Positions 45,099-53,481 of a DNA stretch of 64,000 nucleotides are shown piece after piece. Each line of letters opens with the position of its first letter. Position 1 is the first letter of the stretch. The position numbers were made by a program, and so were the translations under genes. Source of the stretch: Brevibacterium pigmentatum (GTDB lineage Bacteria; Actinomycetota; Actinomycetes; Actinomycetales; Brevibacteriaceae); contig NZ_CP050153.1 in assembly GCF_011617465.1 (NCBI RefSeq), positions 1,736,001 to 1,800,000 of the forward strand, written 5' to 3'. A model generated the notes under the pieces. The model was not told the origin of the DNA. It made no database searches and was given only the letters and a program-made list of their open reading frames with translations.

Positions 45099-45998
45099 AT
45101 GAAGAAGCTCAGACTGGCGGTCGCCTCGGTGGCCATCGGAATGCTGGCACTCAGCGGCTGCGGCCAGGGCGGAACCCCGGACGCACCTGCCGAAGGCGAC
45201 GGAGCCAAGGCAGAGGCACCCGAATACAAGGTCAACGAAAGCGCGGACATCGCCGACTCGAAGACCTGGAAGGCCGCGAAGGACGCCGGCGAGATCACCA
45301 TCGGCGTCAAATACGACCAGCCCGGACTCGGAAATGTCTCGGCAGGTTCGGAGCAGCCCGAAGGCTTCGACATCGAGATCGCCAAGATGGTCGCCGCGCA
45401 GCTCGGCTTCAAGCCCGACCAGATCAAGTACACGGAGACCGTCTCGGCCAACCGTGAGCCCTTCCTGCAGCAAGGCAACGTCGACATGATCGTGGCCACC
45501 TACACGATCAACGACGAACGCAAGAAGGTCGTCGACTTCGCCGGACCCTACTACGTGGCCGGTCAAGACCTCCTCGTGGCCGCTGATTCGGACATCGCCG
45601 GTCCCGAGGACCTCGACGGCAAGAAGGTCTGCTCCGTCGACGGTTCGACACCTGCGCAGAACATCAAGGACAAGTACAAGAAGGCCGAACTCGTCACCTA
45701 TGACGCCTATTCGAAGTGCGTGACCGACCTGCAGTCGGGCTCCGTCGACGCGGTGACCACCGACGATGCGATTCTGCGCGGCTACGCCAAGCAGTACGAA
45801 GGTGAGTTCAAGGTCGTCGGCAAGCCCTTCACCGAAGAGCCCTACGGCGTCGGTCTGCCCAAGGACGACAAGGCCCTGCGGGACGCGGTCAACGATGCTC
45901 TGGAGAAGGGCATGGACGACGGCGATTGGAAGAAGGCATTCGAGTACACCCTCGGTTCCACCGATGACGTCGAAATGCCCGAAGTCGACCGTTACTGA
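45099..45998 (+). CDS. gluB: Glutamate-binding lipoprotein
   Basis: A 299-residue extracytoplasmic binding protein of family 3. The signal peptide ends ALSGC, so it is lipid-anchored. EITIGVKYDQPGLGNVSAGSEQPEGFDIEIAKMVAAQLG is the standard start of the ligand-binding fold, with VDMIVATYTINDERKKVVDFAGPYYVAGQDLLV as the second. It delivers glutamate or a related amino acid to GluCD. Strong AAGGAGAG precedes the ATG. A stable hairpin follows the gene. Confidence 0.93.
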   Translation: MKKLRLAVASVAIGMLALSGCGQGGTPDAPAEGDGAKAEAPEYKVNESADIADSKTWKAAKDAGEITIGVKYDQPGLGNVSAGSEQPEGFDIEIAKMVAAQLGFKPDQIKYTETVSANREPFLQQGNVDMIVATYTINDERKKVVDFAGPYYVAGQDLLVAADSDIAGPEDLDGKKVCSVDGSTPAQNIKDKYKKAELVTYDAYSKCVTDLQSGSVDAVTTDDAILRGYAKQYEGEFKVVGKPFTEEPYGVGLPKDDKALRDAVNDALEKGMDDGDWKKAFEYTLGSTDDVEMPEVDRY

Positions 45999-46018
45999 CC
46001 CAGTCCACAGATTGACAT

Positions 46019-46052
46019 GATGCGAGGGCGCCGAATGCGGTGCCCTCGCATC
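46019..46052 (+). terminator. Intercistronic hairpin between gluB and gluC
   Basis: GATGCGAGGGCGCCG and CGGTGCCCTCGCATC pair over 15 bp with one G-U pair around AATG, ending 16 bp before the gluC start. Such hairpins after binding-protein genes often stabilise the upstream message or partly stop transcription, giving more binding protein than permease. Confidence 0.7.
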
Positions 46053-46068
46053 GATTAAGGTATCTGCC

Positions 46069-46731
46069 ATGGATTTCCTGGAGCTTCTCCAGATGTTCCT
46101 CTCCGGTGCGTGGGGAACGATCAGACTCTTCACCGTCGCCTTGATCGGATCCATGATCCTCGGCACGGTGCTCGCCGCCATGCGGGTCTCGCCAACTCCG
46201 GTGCTGCGCATCGCGGCGTCGACGTATATCAACGTCGTCCGGAACACTCCGCTGACCCTCGTGATGTTCTTCTGCGCCTTCGGACTGCCGTTCCTCGACA
46301 TCCGTTTCGGGTCGTCGAGTTCGTTCAACTCCTTCGTCTACGCCACGATCGCCCTCATCGCCTACACCGCCTGCTTCGTGGCCGAGACCTTGAAGTCGGG
46401 AATCTCGACGATTCCCGTCGGACAGGCCGAAGCCGCCCGAGCCGTGGGCCTGAGCTTCGGCCAGACCCTGGGCGAAGTGGTCCTGCCGCAGGCCTTCCGC
46501 ACGGTCATCCCGCCGCTGGGCAGTGTGATCATCGCGATGCTCAAGAACACGTCGATCGCCTCGGCGTTCAACAACCGAGAGCTGATCTCGGCGATGCGCA
46601 ATGCCATCGAAGTCCGCGGTGACCTCGTCATTCCGCTGCTCTTCGGCACCGCGCTGGCCTACCTGATCCTGGCTCTGCTGCTCGGCCGTGTCTTCGACTA
46701 CCTGGAGAAGAAGCTGGTGATTCTGCGATGA
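46069..46731 (+). CDS. gluC: Glutamate ABC transporter permease
   Basis: A 220-residue permease with about five helices. YINVVRNTPLTLVMFF is the start of the HisM/GlnP signature, and ETLKSGISTIPVGQAEAARAVGLSFGQTLGEVVLPQAFR is the EAA loop that contacts the ATPase. It pairs with GluD, whose start it overlaps by 4 bp. Confidence 0.92.
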   Translation: MDFLELLQMFLSGAWGTIRLFTVALIGSMILGTVLAAMRVSPTPVLRIAASTYINVVRNTPLTLVMFFCAFGLPFLDIRFGSSSSFNSFVYATIALIAYTACFVAETLKSGISTIPVGQAEAARAVGLSFGQTLGEVVLPQAFRTVIPPLGSVIIAMLKNTSIASAFNNRELISAMRNAIEVRGDLVIPLLFGTALAYLILALLLGRVFDYLEKKLVILR

Positions 46732-47570
46732 GCGCACCGACCCAAGTGCTGTTCGACGAGCCGGGCCCGAAGTCGCGCCGGAACAACATCATCCTCTCGA
46801 TCGTGTCACTGATCGTGCTGTTGGCACTCGTGGCCTTCGTGATCTGGAAGTTCGCCGACGCCGGTCAGCTCGAACCCGATAAGTGGTATCCGTTCACCTT
46901 CGCGCAGATCCAGATGGTGCTGCTCGAAGGCATGCTCGCCACCCTCAAGGTGGCGGTCGTGGCATCGGTCCTCGCACTGGTGGTGGGCGTGGTCTTCGCC
47001 CTCCTGCGGCTCTCACCCAAGAAGGTCGTCTCCGTCCCCGGAACGATCGTCCTCGAATTCTTCCGCGGCGTGCCGGTGCTGCTGCTCATCTTCGCGATGT
47101 TCCTCCTCTTCGGCAACGACATCGGCCCCTTCTGGTCGGTCGTCTTCGGCCTGACCCTCTACAACGGAATGGTGCTGGCCGAGATCATCCGCGCCGGCAT
47201 CCTCGCTGTCCCCACCGGGCAGCGTGAGGCGGCGATGGCGATCGGGCTGCGATCGGGACAGGTGATGAGTCTGGTGCTCATGCCGCAGGCGCTGCGTGCG
47301 ATGATGCCGACGATCATCGCTCAGATCGTCGTGCTGCTGAAGGACTCGGCTCTGGGCTTCATCGTCACCTACCAGGATCTGCTCTACCAGGTGAACCTCA
47401 TCGGGCGTGAGTACAACAACCTGCTGCCGACGTTCATCGTCGGAGCCGCCCTGTTCATCATCATCAATATGATCGTCGCCGGGTTCGCCCGTTGGCTCGA
47501 ATCCCGCCTCCAGCGCAAGACGACCGCCGATACCGAGGCGGAGGGGCTGACCTCGAAGCTCGTCGACTGA
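46728..47570 (+). CDS. gluD: Glutamate ABC transporter permease
   Basis: A 280-residue second permease with five core helices and a longer N-terminus (one extra helix near residues 20-45). FFRGVPVLLLIFAMFLLFG and IIRAGILAVPTGQREAAMAIGLRSGQVMSLVLMPQALR are the family core and EAA loop. It ends with a polar tail. A terminator hairpin follows at 47588. Confidence 0.92.
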   Translation: MSAPTQVLFDEPGPKSRRNNIILSIVSLIVLLALVAFVIWKFADAGQLEPDKWYPFTFAQIQMVLLEGMLATLKVAVVASVLALVVGVVFALLRLSPKKVVSVPGTIVLEFFRGVPVLLLIFAMFLLFGNDIGPFWSVVFGLTLYNGMVLAEIIRAGILAVPTGQREAAMAIGLRSGQVMSLVLMPQALRAMMPTIIAQIVVLLKDSALGFIVTYQDLLYQVNLIGREYNNLLPTFIVGAALFIIINMIVAGFARWLESRLQRKTTADTEAEGLTSKLVD

Positions 47571-47587
47571 TTCATGTGGTGCGTGAC

Positions 47588-47615
47588 GGGGCCCGGTCGC
47601 TGGCGACCGGGTCCC
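47588..47615 (+). terminator. Terminator after gluD
   Basis: GGGGCCCGGTCGC and GCGACCGGGTCCC pair over 13 bp with one mismatch around a very short loop, 18 bp after the gluD stop. It ends the glu operon. Confidence 0.75.
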
Positions 47616-47665
47616 GCTCAACCATGTATCGTTCAGATAGGAGTCGGCAATGAAGGAGTGCATCA

Positions 47666-47986
47666 ATGCCACAGCCTCAACTCAGCCCCACACCGGTCCG
47701 CGTGGTGAAGAACATCGACCGCGAGCGGTACGAACTGTTCACCGATGAGACCCCGGGGGAGTTCATCGGGTTCCTCGCCTACCAAGTCATCGATGACCAC
47801 ACCGTGGAACTGCAGCACACGATCATCTCCGAAGGCTTCTCCCGACGAGGCTTCGCCCGCACCCTCGTCACCCAGGTGCTCGACCTCATCCGAGCGGATG
47901 GGGCGTCCATCGTGCCGACCTGCTCCTATGTTCAGGACTACCTCGAACGGTTCCCGCAGTACGGCGATCTCGTGGCCCATCAGTGA
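47666..47986 (+). CDS. Small GNAT-family N-acetyltransferase-like protein
   Basis: A 106-residue protein of the short GNAT group (COG2388, YjdJ-like). FTDETPGEFIGFLAYQVIDDHTVELQHTIISEGFSRRGFARTLVTQVLD includes the R-x-x-G-x-A segment that binds acetyl-CoA, and the C-terminal IVPTCSYVQDYLERFPQY is typical. Its substrate is unknown. AAGGAG lies 8 bp before the ATG. The stop overlaps the GTG start of the GluQRS gene. Confidence 0.82.
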   Translation: MPQPQLSPTPVRVVKNIDRERYELFTDETPGEFIGFLAYQVIDDHTVELQHTIISEGFSRRGFARTLVTQVLDLIRADGASIVPTCSYVQDYLERFPQYGDLVAHQ

Positions 47987-48924
47987 CCGAGTCCCACCCC
48001 GCCGGCTGCGGAGCGGGCCGTTTCGCTCCGAGCCCGAGTGGTGACCTCCACATCGGCAACATCCGCTCCGGACTGCTCAGCTATGTGCGGGCCCGGCAGA
48101 CGGGCCGGCGATTCCTGTGGCGGGTCGAAGACCTCGATCGGGTGAAGGCCGGGTCAGCCGAATCACAGCTCGAAGTCTTCGCCGAACTCGGGGTCGAACC
48201 CGACGAACCGCCTCTTGTCCAGTCAGCGCGGACTGCCGAATACTCGGCCGCGATCGCGAAGCTGGCGGCCGATGGTCTCGTCTACGAATGCTACTGCTCA
48301 CGCAAGGACATCGCCCAGGCACCGAGTGCTCCGCACGCTCCACCCGGAGCGTACCCCGGAACCTGCCGCAGCCTCGGGGAAGAGGAGCGCGAGTCCGCCC
48401 GGCTGAGGCTTGAAGCGAACAACCGGCAGCTGGCTCTGCGCCTGCGCGCGGACAATCGAGAGCACCGCATCGACGATGTGATGCTCGGCCGGGTGGACGC
48501 GCTTGTCGACGACCTCGTGCTGCGCAGAGGTGACGGCGTATTCGCCTACAACCTCACCGTCGTCGTCGATGACGCAGCGAGCGGAATCGACGAGATCCTG
48601 CGCGGGGACGATCTCGCCTCCTCGGCGCCACGGCAGGCATATCTGTCGAAGCTGCTGGGGCTGCCCGAACCGGGCTGGGTGCACGTGCCTCTGGTGCTCA
48701 GTGAAAGCGGGCAGCGACTGGCCAAACGCGATGGTGCGGTGACCTATCAGCAATTGCGCAGCCTCGGGTGGACCATCGAGGACGTCTTCGCTTGGATGCA
48801 GCAGTCGTTGGGATTCGGCGGAGATAGTCGCCGGTGGCGGTCCGTCGATGACATGGTCAATGGTGTCGCCTTCGCTCGGATGTCGTCAGCGCCGGCGGTC
48901 TTCGTCCCGCCCACAGCACCCTGA
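47983..48924 (+). CDS. gluQ: Glutamyl-Q tRNA(Asp) synthetase
   Basis: A 313-residue paralogue of glutamyl-tRNA synthetase that lacks the anticodon-binding domain and attaches glutamate to queuosine in tRNA-Asp. RFAPSPSGDLHIGNIRSGLLSYV is the HIGH region with HIGN, CYCSRKDI gives the zinc Cys pattern, and RLAKRDGA is the KMSKS-like motif. GluRS would be about 480-560 residues, so the short length also supports GluQRS. The start is GTG, overlapping the acetyltransferase. Confidence 0.9.
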   Translation: MTESHPAGCGAGRFAPSPSGDLHIGNIRSGLLSYVRARQTGRRFLWRVEDLDRVKAGSAESQLEVFAELGVEPDEPPLVQSARTAEYSAAIAKLAADGLVYECYCSRKDIAQAPSAPHAPPGAYPGTCRSLGEEERESARLRLEANNRQLALRLRADNREHRIDDVMLGRVDALVDDLVLRRGDGVFAYNLTVVVDDAASGIDEILRGDDLASSAPRQAYLSKLLGLPEPGWVHVPLVLSESGQRLAKRDGAVTYQQLRSLGWTIEDVFAWMQQSLGFGGDSRRWRSVDDMVNGVAFARMSSAPAVFVPPTAP

Positions 48925-48937
48925 GGCCGATCGGCCG

Positions 48938-50146
48938 TCAGGCTGCGGACGCGTCGACGGCGTCTCGGATGACCCCGTCGTAGATCGCTTCGAAGGTGTC
49001 GAGGGTGTATTCGATATCGTGTTTGGCCACGACGTCGAGCGACGCCTTCGACATGTCATCGAGGTCGTCGTCCGGCATCCGGCAGATGCGGGTGAAGCGA
49101 TCGGCCAGCGCATCGGTGTCACGCGGTGGGAACAGATACCCGTTGACGCCGTCGCGGACGAGGTGCGGCAGTGCCACCGCGTCGGCAAGCACCACCGGTT
49201 TGCGTGAAGCCAGTGCCTCCAACGTGGCGATGGACTGCAGTTCGGCGGTCGAGGGCATGCAGAAGAAAGTGCAGCGCTGGTAGGCGTCCATGAGCTCCTT
49301 GTCGCTGATCTTCCCGAGGACATGCACGCGATCGGCGACGCCGTGTTCGGCGGCCAGCTGCCGCAGCGGTTCCTCCTGGTCGCCGCCGCCGACGATATCG
49401 GCTTCGAGCCCCAGCTCCGGGTCGGTCTTCGCCAGGGCTTCGACGATGTCTGCGGCATGCTTCTCCGACGACAGGCGCCCGACGAAGAGGACTCGAGGCG
49501 GGATGGCGCGTGATGCGGAGCAGTCGAGTTCGCGCAGATGGGCGAAGCGCTGCAGGTCGATTCCGCAGGAGACCGCCCGGATAGGCGAGGAGAACCCGTT
49601 CTCGGTGAGCAGATCGGCGGCCAGCTGTGTGGGTACCGTGATGAAATCGGCGGACTGGAATTTGCGACGCAGGTCCCACCAGGCGATGGCGGTGCCGCCG
49701 TCGAGCACGACCTTCGGGGCTTTGAGATAGGGGCGGACATTGTCGGGCATGAAATGGTTCGTGGCGACGACCGGAATTCCCCGTCGACTCGATTCGGAGA
49801 ACGCATAGCGGCCGATGACGAAATGTGCCTGAGTGTGGACGACATCGGGGCGGACGCTGTCGAGGAGGCGCGAGAGCTCGGGCTTCGTCTCCCACGGCAT
49901 GCAGATCATCCACGTCGGGTGCAGGGGCCACCTGTGAGCGGTGAGGCGGTGAACGGTGACCCCGTTCTCGACACTGACGGAGGGCTTGCCTGTCGCCGAA
50001 GGACAGGCGACGTGGACGTGATTGCCGCGGGCGGCAAGGCCCTCGGCCAACCGTTCGGCGAACTTCGCGGCACCGTTGACTTCAGGGGCGTACGTCTCCG
50101 CCGGGATGAGGATTCGGCGATTCGGAGTGGGACGGTGCGCAGACAG
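48938..50146 (-). CDS. Family 4 glycosyltransferase with a probable CTG start
   Basis: About 402 residues. The conserved N-terminus (RILIPAETYAPEVNGAAKFAERLAEGLAARG) lies upstream of the first TTG (50050), but between that and the upstream TGA stop (50150-50152) there is no in-frame ATG, GTG or TTG. A CTG at 50146 has GGAGAG seven bases upstream, so it is the best start. Later blocks are PRVLFVGRLSSEKHAADIVEAL (donor domain), FFCMPSTAELQSIATLEALASRKPVVLAD with the E-x7-E motif and NGYLFPPRD. It belongs with PimB/MgtA-like mannosyl- or glucosyltransferases. It is in the same frame as the DMT transporter gene and follows it after one codon. Confidence 0.85.
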   Translation of the reverse strand: MSAHRPTPNRRILIPAETYAPEVNGAAKFAERLAEGLAARGNHVHVACPSATGKPSVSVENGVTVHRLTAHRWPLHPTWMICMPWETKPELSRLLDSVRPDVVHTQAHFVIGRYAFSESSRRGIPVVATNHFMPDNVRPYLKAPKVVLDGGTAIAWWDLRRKFQSADFITVPTQLAADLLTENGFSSPIRAVSCGIDLQRFAHLRELDCSASRAIPPRVLFVGRLSSEKHAADIVEALAKTDPELGLEADIVGGGDQEEPLRQLAAEHGVADRVHVLGKISDKELMDAYQRCTFFCMPSTAELQSIATLEALASRKPVVLADAVALPHLVRDGVNGYLFPPRDTDALADRFTRICRMPDDDLDDMSKASLDVVAKHDIEYTLDTFEAIYDGVIRDAVDASAA

Positions 50147-50149
50147 GAT

Positions 50150-51061
50150 TCAGCTCTCCTCGGTGTCGGTCATGGTGTCGGAACGCCGGGCGTTCCTGCG
50201 CTGAGCTTCTCGATCTCTGACATCGGGATGATACCGCGACAATACAACGACGGCCGCGCAGGCGACCAATCCGGTGAGGGTGATGAGAACGATGAGCCAG
50301 ACGGGGGAGTGGGCCGCCTCGCCGAGTACGACGGTGCCCAGGATGACGGCCCCGATCGGGTCGATGACGGTCAGCCCGGCGATGACCATCTCGGGGGGTC
50401 CTGCCGCATAGGCGTTCTGGACGAACAGGGACCCCAGTGCCACAGCCGCGAGCAGTGCTGCGACGTTGATCCAGGTGACCTGATCGAGTCCGGCTTTCAG
50501 GAACTGGACGCTGACCAGGTGCGCGTTCGTCGCCACACAGGCGAAGAGCAGCCCGGCTGCGATGATGAGCACGAGCTGAGGGGCGTGACGGAAGACCAAC
50601 ATGATCACCAGGCCGATGACGACGGCGACGGCGGTGATCCAGAACAGCGGCATCGCATCGGCACCGAGGTGGACTTCCGACTGCGCTGTCGTGGCCGAGA
50701 GCGCGACGAAGAGCGTCACCCCGGCGGTGCACCAGACGACGGACTGGACGAGCCGTCTGTTGACCTTGAGCCCACGGTGACGGACGCCGAGCAGCACGGA
50801 GACGATGAGTGAGAATGCCCCGATCGGCTGCACCACCATCACCGGTGCCAGTGCCAGAGCCACGAAGTTGCCGGCCGTGCCCACACCGAGGATGCTCAGT
50901 CCGAGCAGCCACCGGCGGTTGCGCAGCAGCTCGGTGAAATGTGCCCAGCTGAGTCCGTTGTGGGAGTCATCCTGCCCGGCAACCGCATCGTGCTGATACA
51001 GGGCGCCATAGGCCAGTGCCACAGCCGAGACGACGGCGAGGGCGATTGCCACTATGGTCAC
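50150..51061 (-). CDS. DMT-family transporter (NIPA/EamA-like)
   Basis: A polytopic membrane protein of about 303 residues with nine or ten helices. LGVGTAGNFVALALAPVMVVQPIGAFSLIVSVLLG and GLTVIDPIGAVILGTVVLGE are the repeat signatures of NIPA/EamA-type members of the drug/metabolite superfamily. The frame extends to 51205, but the first 48 residues look non-coding and the GTG at 51061 has GGAAG upstream. Substrate unknown. Its stop (TGA 50150-50152) is next to the start of the glycosyltransferase, so the two genes are one operon. Confidence 0.8.
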   Translation of the reverse strand: MTIVAIALAVVSAVALAYGALYQHDAVAGQDDSHNGLSWAHFTELLRNRRWLLGLSILGVGTAGNFVALALAPVMVVQPIGAFSLIVSVLLGVRHRGLKVNRRLVQSVVWCTAGVTLFVALSATTAQSEVHLGADAMPLFWITAVAVVIGLVIMLVFRHAPQLVLIIAAGLLFACVATNAHLVSVQFLKAGLDQVTWINVAALLAAVALGSLFVQNAYAAGPPEMVIAGLTVIDPIGAVILGTVVLGEAAHSPVWLIVLITLTGLVACAAVVVLSRYHPDVRDREAQRRNARRSDTMTDTEES

Positions 51062-51294
51062 GATGAGTCTTCCGGTTTCGACGGTGCGGATGCGGGGAGC
51101 AGATCGCTTCGAGTCTATCGCGCGGACCGACGCCGAAGATGGCCGTGGACTGTGTTTGTGCTGACTGTAAGGCAACCCTGCGGCGACGGGTGGGGAAACC
51201 TTCATCGTTGTGAGCTAAAGCACTCGTCGCGGTTTTGTTCGCCGGCCCAGGGGTTTGCTAAGCTGGAACACACGTCCGCAGGAAACTGCGGCAT

Positions 51295-51370
51295 TCCTCC
51301 GTAGCTCAGTTGGCAGAGCATTCGACTGTTAATCGAAGGGTCGCTGGTTCGAGCCCAGCCGGGGGAGCCA
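51295..51370 (+). tRNA. tRNA-Asn, anticodon GTT
   Basis: A full cloverleaf: acceptor TCCTCCG with CGGGGGA (one T-G pair), D arm GCTC/GAGC, anticodon stem TTCGA/TCGAA with loop CTGTTAA (GTT), T arm GCTGG/CCAGC around TTCGAGC, discriminator G. CCA is encoded. Confidence 0.96.
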
Positions 51371-51372
51371 CC

Positions 51373-51400
51373 AAGGCCCCGTCCGATCGGACGGGGCCTT
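51373..51400 (+). terminator. Terminator after tRNA-Asn
   Basis: AAGGCCCCGTCC and GGACGGGGCCTT form a perfect 12-bp stem around GATC, 2 bp after the tRNA CCA, ending in TTCG. Confidence 0.88.
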
Positions 51401-51577
51401 CGTCGTGCCCGGTCATCTCGGAGCACCGCCTCTCGTGCGCTCGATCAAGTCGCAGCGCGTCTGTCGGCCCGTGGACAGTGCGATATCCGCGCTCCGCCTT
51501 GATCGAGGCCTGATGCCGTGCTCACTGTCGCCGGACAGCTGCGGGAATAGGCGTGGTGCGCAGCGGGTTCGCCAGAC

Positions 51578-51820
51578 ATGAAGTCTTTCGGATTCCTCAG
51601 TTTCGGTCACTACGACAACGGCGGCGACCTCGACGCCGGGCGGATGCTGCGCGATGCGGTGGAGATCTCCGTCGGTGCCGACGAGCTCGGCGTCAACGGC
51701 GCCTACTTCCGAGTCCACCATTTCGCGACCCAGGCGGCCTCTCCCATTCCGCTGCTGGCGACGATCGCCGCGAAGACCAGCAACATCGAGGTCGGCACCG
51801 GGGTCATCGACATGAGATAG
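51578..51820 (+). pseudogene. LLM class flavin-dependent oxidoreductase, 5' part (interrupted)
   Basis: An 80-residue N-terminal fragment of a luciferase-like monooxygenase: FGFLSFGHYDNGG, VGADELGVNGAYFRVHHFATQAASPIPLLATIAAKTSNIEVGTGVIDMR, then TAG. The TAG comes from the integrated element; at 51810-51814 the host sequence ends. The fragment at 60358-61140 continues exactly where this stops (VIDM then RYENP). Full length would be about 340 residues, a normal size. The product of this part alone would be inactive. Confidence 0.9.
51810..51814. repeat. Left attachment core (attL), ACATG
   Basis: ACATG here is repeated at 60356-60360. To the left is host gene sequence (GTCATCG), to the right element sequence (AGATAG). 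Serine integrases need only a very short shared core, so a 5-bp match is expected. Confidence 0.75.
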
Positions 51821-51862
51821 AGCATGTCGCGGTTGTGACACTCGATCCGTAAGCTTGGTTGC

Positions 51863-53299
51863 ATGGTCGAACTGGTAGCGCTGAGGAAGACGAACGAGGT
51901 GGCCGCGTACGTCCGCGCCTCCATGGACCGCAAGGGCGACCGCTGGACGGTCGATACGCAGCTGAGGAAGATCAGGGCGCTGGCCGAGGCCAAGGACTGG
52001 AACGTCGTCGAGGTCTACGAGGACAACGCCGTGTCGGCGACGAAGAAGCGCAGCGCTGGCACCCGCTGGGCCGAGATGCTGGACGACGCCCGCGCGGGCC
52101 GCTTCTCGATGGTGGTCGCCGTGGACATGGACCGGCTGCTGCGCAGCACGAAGGACCTCAACACCTTGATTGACCTGGGGCTGCGGGTCGTCACCGTGGA
52201 CGGCGAGATCGACCTCTCGACGGCCGACGGTGAGTTCCGAGCGACGATGCTCGCGGCACTGGCCCGGTTCGAGGCCAGGCGTAAGGCGGAGCGTCAGATC
52301 AGGTCGAACGAGCGCCGACGCTTCGAGGGCATCCCGACGAGCGCCTGGAAGGCGTTCGGGTGGACGCGAGAGGGCGAGCTGATCCCGGAGGAGGCCGACG
52401 CCGTCCGGCGGGCCTTCGCCGCGTTCCTCGGCGAGCCGTCGCTGTCGATCCGGCGAATCCGCGAGGATCTGAACGGTGCCGGTCATCTCACCGCCCGCGG
52501 GTCGGAGTTCTCCGTCGATGCCGTGCGCTACCTCCTGGCGAACCCGCTCTACGCTGGCTACATCAAGCACTACGCGTCGGGCGAGCTGTACCCGGTGCAG
52601 GGCGACGCGTTCCCGCCCATCGTCGGCGAGCAAACGTGGCGGGCCGCGGTGGCGAAGCTGGAGGACAACGTGCGAAGGTCGGCGAGGCAGGGTAACCAGC
52701 CGAAGTACCTTCTGTCCACGATCGGGCTGTGCGGGAAGTGCGGCGCGACGCTCGTCTCCGGGACGAACAGTCGCAAGCAGCCGACGTACCGCTGCGGCGA
52801 GCAGTTCCATCTCACCCGCCAGCGCGAGCCCGTCGATGCGATGGTGACCGAGGCGGTGCTCACCCGCTTGTCCTCGGTGGATGTGCACAACCTCGTGATG
52901 CCGCAGGAGGACGATGGGCCAGATCACGAGGAGTTGCTGACGGAGCGGAACGCCCTGGTCGAGCGGGTGAAGGAGCTGAGCCCGCTGCTGCGTGACATCC
53001 ATCAGCCGGTCCTGGAGATCACGGCGGCGATCAACGACGTGAAGGCCCGCATCGATGAGATCGACGCGGAGCTGCTCGACCGTTCGGTGTCGGTGGCGGC
53101 GAAGTTGCTCGCGGACGTGGACGAGCCGGTCGGCACCGCGGAGCGCCGCGAGGTGGTCGAGGCGAAGTGGAAGACGTTGGACGTGGACCGCCGCCGGATG
53201 CTCGTGGACGAGCTGGTGACGGTGACCATCGAGCCCATCGCGCCCGGTCACGTGAAGTTCGACCCCGACCTCATTCGTATAGAGCCGCGTCGCGACTGA
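51863..53299 (+). CDS. Large serine recombinase (integrase)
   Basis: A 478-residue large serine recombinase, which inserts and excises the element by cutting attP/attB through a Ser-DNA link. The catalytic domain (1-150) has AAYVRASMDRKGDRWTVDTQ with Ser20 as nucleophile and VAVDMDRLLRSTKDL with the conserved Arg residues. The recombinase domain (about 165-265) has KAFGWTREGELIPEEADAVR and YLLANPLYAGYI. A zinc ribbon (about 290-315) uses CGKCGATL and YRCGEQFHL, followed by a coiled-coil region near 350-410. It starts 53 bp from attL and reads inward. Confidence 0.93.
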   Translation: MVELVALRKTNEVAAYVRASMDRKGDRWTVDTQLRKIRALAEAKDWNVVEVYEDNAVSATKKRSAGTRWAEMLDDARAGRFSMVVAVDMDRLLRSTKDLNTLIDLGLRVVTVDGEIDLSTADGEFRATMLAALARFEARRKAERQIRSNERRRFEGIPTSAWKAFGWTREGELIPEEADAVRRAFAAFLGEPSLSIRRIREDLNGAGHLTARGSEFSVDAVRYLLANPLYAGYIKHYASGELYPVQGDAFPPIVGEQTWRAAVAKLEDNVRRSARQGNQPKYLLSTIGLCGKCGATLVSGTNSRKQPTYRCGEQFHLTRQREPVDAMVTEAVLTRLSSVDVHNLVMPQEDDGPDHEELLTERNALVERVKELSPLLRDIHQPVLEITAAINDVKARIDEIDAELLDRSVSVAAKLLADVDEPVGTAERREVVEAKWKTLDVDRRRMLVDELVTVTIEPIAPGHVKFDPDLIRIEPRRD

Positions 53300-53303
53300 C
53301 ACG

Positions 53304-53339
53304 CGAGTCGACTCGTCAGTGGACTGGTGAGTCGACTCG
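53304..53339. repeat. 36-bp imperfect palindrome with two GAGTCGACTC copies
   Basis: GAGTCGACTC occurs at 53305-53314 and 53329-53338, each a perfect palindrome, and the entire 36-bp segment is itself symmetric around CAGTG/GACTG. It sits directly after the integrase stop. It may act as a terminator, a regulator site or part of an origin. Confidence 0.65.
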
Positions 53340-53376
53340 TGGGAGAATGGTTGCAGACAAGAAGATCCCACCGGGG

Positions 53377-53419
53377 GCCAGACTTTGAAGCTGGCGGTAC
53401 TACTCCCGGATGAGTAGCC
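53377..53419 (+). other. Two adjacent hairpins upstream of the small genes
   Basis: GCCAG/CTGGC (53377-53395, 9-nt loop) is followed by CTACTC/GAGTAG (53400-53417, 6-nt loop) with flanking GG/CC; CCGGT and ACCGG further on can pair as an alternative. The run is compatible with a structured leader RNA or a replication origin. No known RNA family is recognised. Confidence 0.4.
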
Positions 53420-53481
53420 GGTCAAACAGCCCAATTACCGTGGCGGGGAACCGGATGCACACTCATGTTTGAGGACTTCCG

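Noticed and set aside
51295-51370. tRNA-Asn as the attachment site of the element
   Set aside because: The element boundaries are in the LLM gene 440 bp further on; the 3' end of the tRNA is not duplicated at 60356.
51413-53434. A 673-codon open frame on the minus strand opposite the recombinase
   Set aside because: It is rich in Arg, His and Leu in the manner of high-GC shadow frames, has no domain, and the plus-strand frame has all recombinase motifs.
53340-53481. A cobalamin or c-di-AMP riboswitch in the element leader
   Set aside because: The hairpins lack the conserved B12-box or ydaO core positions, and the downstream small genes do not fit such control.
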